Origin: Eubacteriales bacterium
Lineage (GTDB): Bacteria > Bacillota > Clostridia > Christensenellales > CAG-138
NCBI GenBank assembly: GCA_028701165.1
Contig: JAQVRG010000091.1
Span: 1 to 6,640 of the forward strand
Direction of reading: 5' to 3'
Length of the DNA: 6,640 bases
A program made the translations under genes and the position numbers. Below the pieces are notes generated by a model, which ran no database searches, had not been told where the DNA came from, and saw only the letters and a list, made by a program, of their open reading frames with translations. Below are positions 6,159-6,640 of this stretch, in pieces. How positions within the stretch are numbered: position 1 is the first letter of the stretch; each line of letters opens with the position of its first letter.

Positions 6159-6187
6159 ATTTTACTTTTGATAAGGGGGATTGTCAA
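6159..6187 (-). promoter_or_regulatory. Near-consensus sigma-70/sigma-A promoter for the importer operon
   Basis: On the minus strand, TTGACA (6182-6187) is a perfect -35 and TAAAAT (6159-6164) is a 5-of-6 -10, separated by exactly 17 bp. Transcription should start near 6152 and read the binding protein, permease and ATPase genes. A promoter this strong suggests either high basal expression or control by a repressor or by the leader rather than by an activator. No Fur-like inverted repeat was seen over it. Confidence 0.85.
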
Positions 6188-6272
6188 GCCGGACATGCGC
6201 GCGGCGGAATTCGCGCCGGGCAAAACAAGGATTTTTTCAAAAAACGGCGAAATAGTAAAGATTAGCATAAGC

Positions 6273-6279
6273 GAGGTGA
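6273..6279 (+). promoter_or_regulatory. Ribosome binding site of the MgtC-family gene
   Basis: GAGGTGA lies 5 nt before ATG 6285. It also contains an in-frame GTG at 6276, which would extend the protein by three residues, but that codon would overlap the binding site itself and has no separate one, so ATG 6285 is preferred. Confidence 0.7.
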
Positions 6280-6284
6280 ATCCC

Positions 6285-6640
6285 ATGCTGCAACGATTTG
6301 CGATCCTCTTGGGCGGGCCGGACGAGTTGACTTGGTTTTCCGTGCTGCTGCGGCTGCTGCTTGCAACGCTCTTTGGCTGCACGCTTGGCGTCGAACGTAC
6401 CCGAAAGGGCCGCGCCGCGGGTATGCGCACCTATGGCCTTGTGTCAGCGGGCGCTGCGCTCGTCATCATGACCGGCGAATTCGTCAGCCTCTCTTCTTCC
6501 TTCTCCATCGATCCCACCCGCATGGCGGCGCAGGTCATCAGCGGCATCGGCTTTTTGGGCGCGGGCACCATCCTGCTTACCGCGCGGCACAAGGTGACCG
6601 GCCTTACCACGGCGGCGGGGCTTTGGGCGTCCGCCTGCAT
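6285..6640 (+). CDS. MgtC/SapB-family membrane protein, C-terminus cut by window edge
   Basis: Integral membrane protein of the MgtC/SapB family; 118 complete codons are visible of a protein usually around 150-240 residues. Family marks are present: LLRLLLATLFGCTLGVERTRKG-type first helix and basic loop (about 21-42), AAGMRTYGLVSAGAAL (44-59), AAQVISGIGFLGAGTIL (81-97) and VTGLTTAAGLWASA (104-117). The MgtC family is tied to growth at low magnesium and survival in host cells in some pathogens, and many homologues are uncharacterised, so substrate and role remain open. It is transcribed divergently from the importer operon, with 252 bp between the two start codons. No clear promoter was found for it, and there is no visible magnesium leader. 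Confidence 0.93.
   Translation, partial: MLQRFAILLGGPDELTWFSVLLRLLLATLFGCTLGVERTRKGRAAGMRTYGLVSAGAALVIMTGEFVSLSSSFSIDPTRMAAQVISGIGFLGAGTILLTARHKVTGLTTAAGLWASAC

Noticed and set aside
5848..6171. Plus-strand open frame with repeated GSAAGA peptide
   Set aside because: The repeat is simply the antisense reading of the APAAEP array; no ribosome binding site or domain.
6232..6244. TTTTTT-C-AAAAAA inverted repeat before the MgtC-family gene, considered as terminator or operator
   Set aside because: All-AT 6-bp stem with a 1-nt loop cannot act as a stable hairpin; there is no repeat elsewhere in the window to suggest a protein site.
6188..6284. Promoter for the MgtC-family gene
   Set aside because: Candidates such as TTTTTC with TAAAGA match consensus poorly; TTGTCA at 6181 has no -10 at the right distance. 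None was strong enough to list.
6119..6640. Minus-strand open frames opposite the MgtC-family gene
   Set aside because: The plus-strand frame has the MgtC hallmark motifs and a ribosome binding site; the minus frames have neither.

Overview
The window reads as bacterial chromosome from a moderately GC-rich member of the Bacillota (Clostridia-like). Three things support this: a histidine kinase of the Gram-positive type with a very short membrane-to-H-box linker, strong AGGAGG-type ribosome binding sites, and a lipoprotein signal on the solute-binding protein. Genus cannot be read from the sequence. No phage, transposon, CRISPR, rRNA or tRNA signal was seen.

Layout. Five genes lie on the minus strand, read from right to left: a lipoprotein solute-binding protein (4872-6032), a fused two-domain permease (3074-4786) and its ATPase (1996-3072), which form a complete FbpABC/AfuABC-type importer; then an OmpR-family response regulator (1023-1697) and its histidine kinase (1-1026, cut by the window edge). 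One divergent gene, an MgtC/SapB-family membrane protein, starts at 6285 on the plus strand and runs off the right edge. The kinase is an uninterrupted frame of 342 codons from an ATG that overlaps the regulator's stop codon (ATGA).

Expression. The importer operon has a near-consensus promoter (TTGACA, 17 bp, TAAAAT at 6159-6187) followed by a leader of about 120 nt. A long hairpin separates the solute-binding gene from the permease gene. The permease most likely starts at GTG 4786 and the ATPase at ATG 3072, each set by a good ribosome binding site. Between the ATPase stop and the regulator start there are about 300 bp with no convincing gene. This stretch holds five successive inverted repeats, one of them a plausible weak terminator, and then a probable promoter for the two-component pair. 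That promoter carries an AT-rich 7-4-7 direct repeat of the kind OmpR-family regulators bind.

How the parts may work together. The kinase and regulator probably sense an extracellular or envelope signal and may control the adjacent importer, themselves, or both; the repeat at 1742-1759 points to self-control. The importer resembles the ferric-iron group by architecture. The binding protein, however, shows a His-Asp pair where the classical iron binders are expected to carry adjacent tyrosines, so a phosphorylated sugar or another anion is a serious alternative. The gene families are ordinary. The less usual features are the hairpin-packed intergenic region, the five-copy APAAEP tether in the lipoprotein, and the long structured leader.
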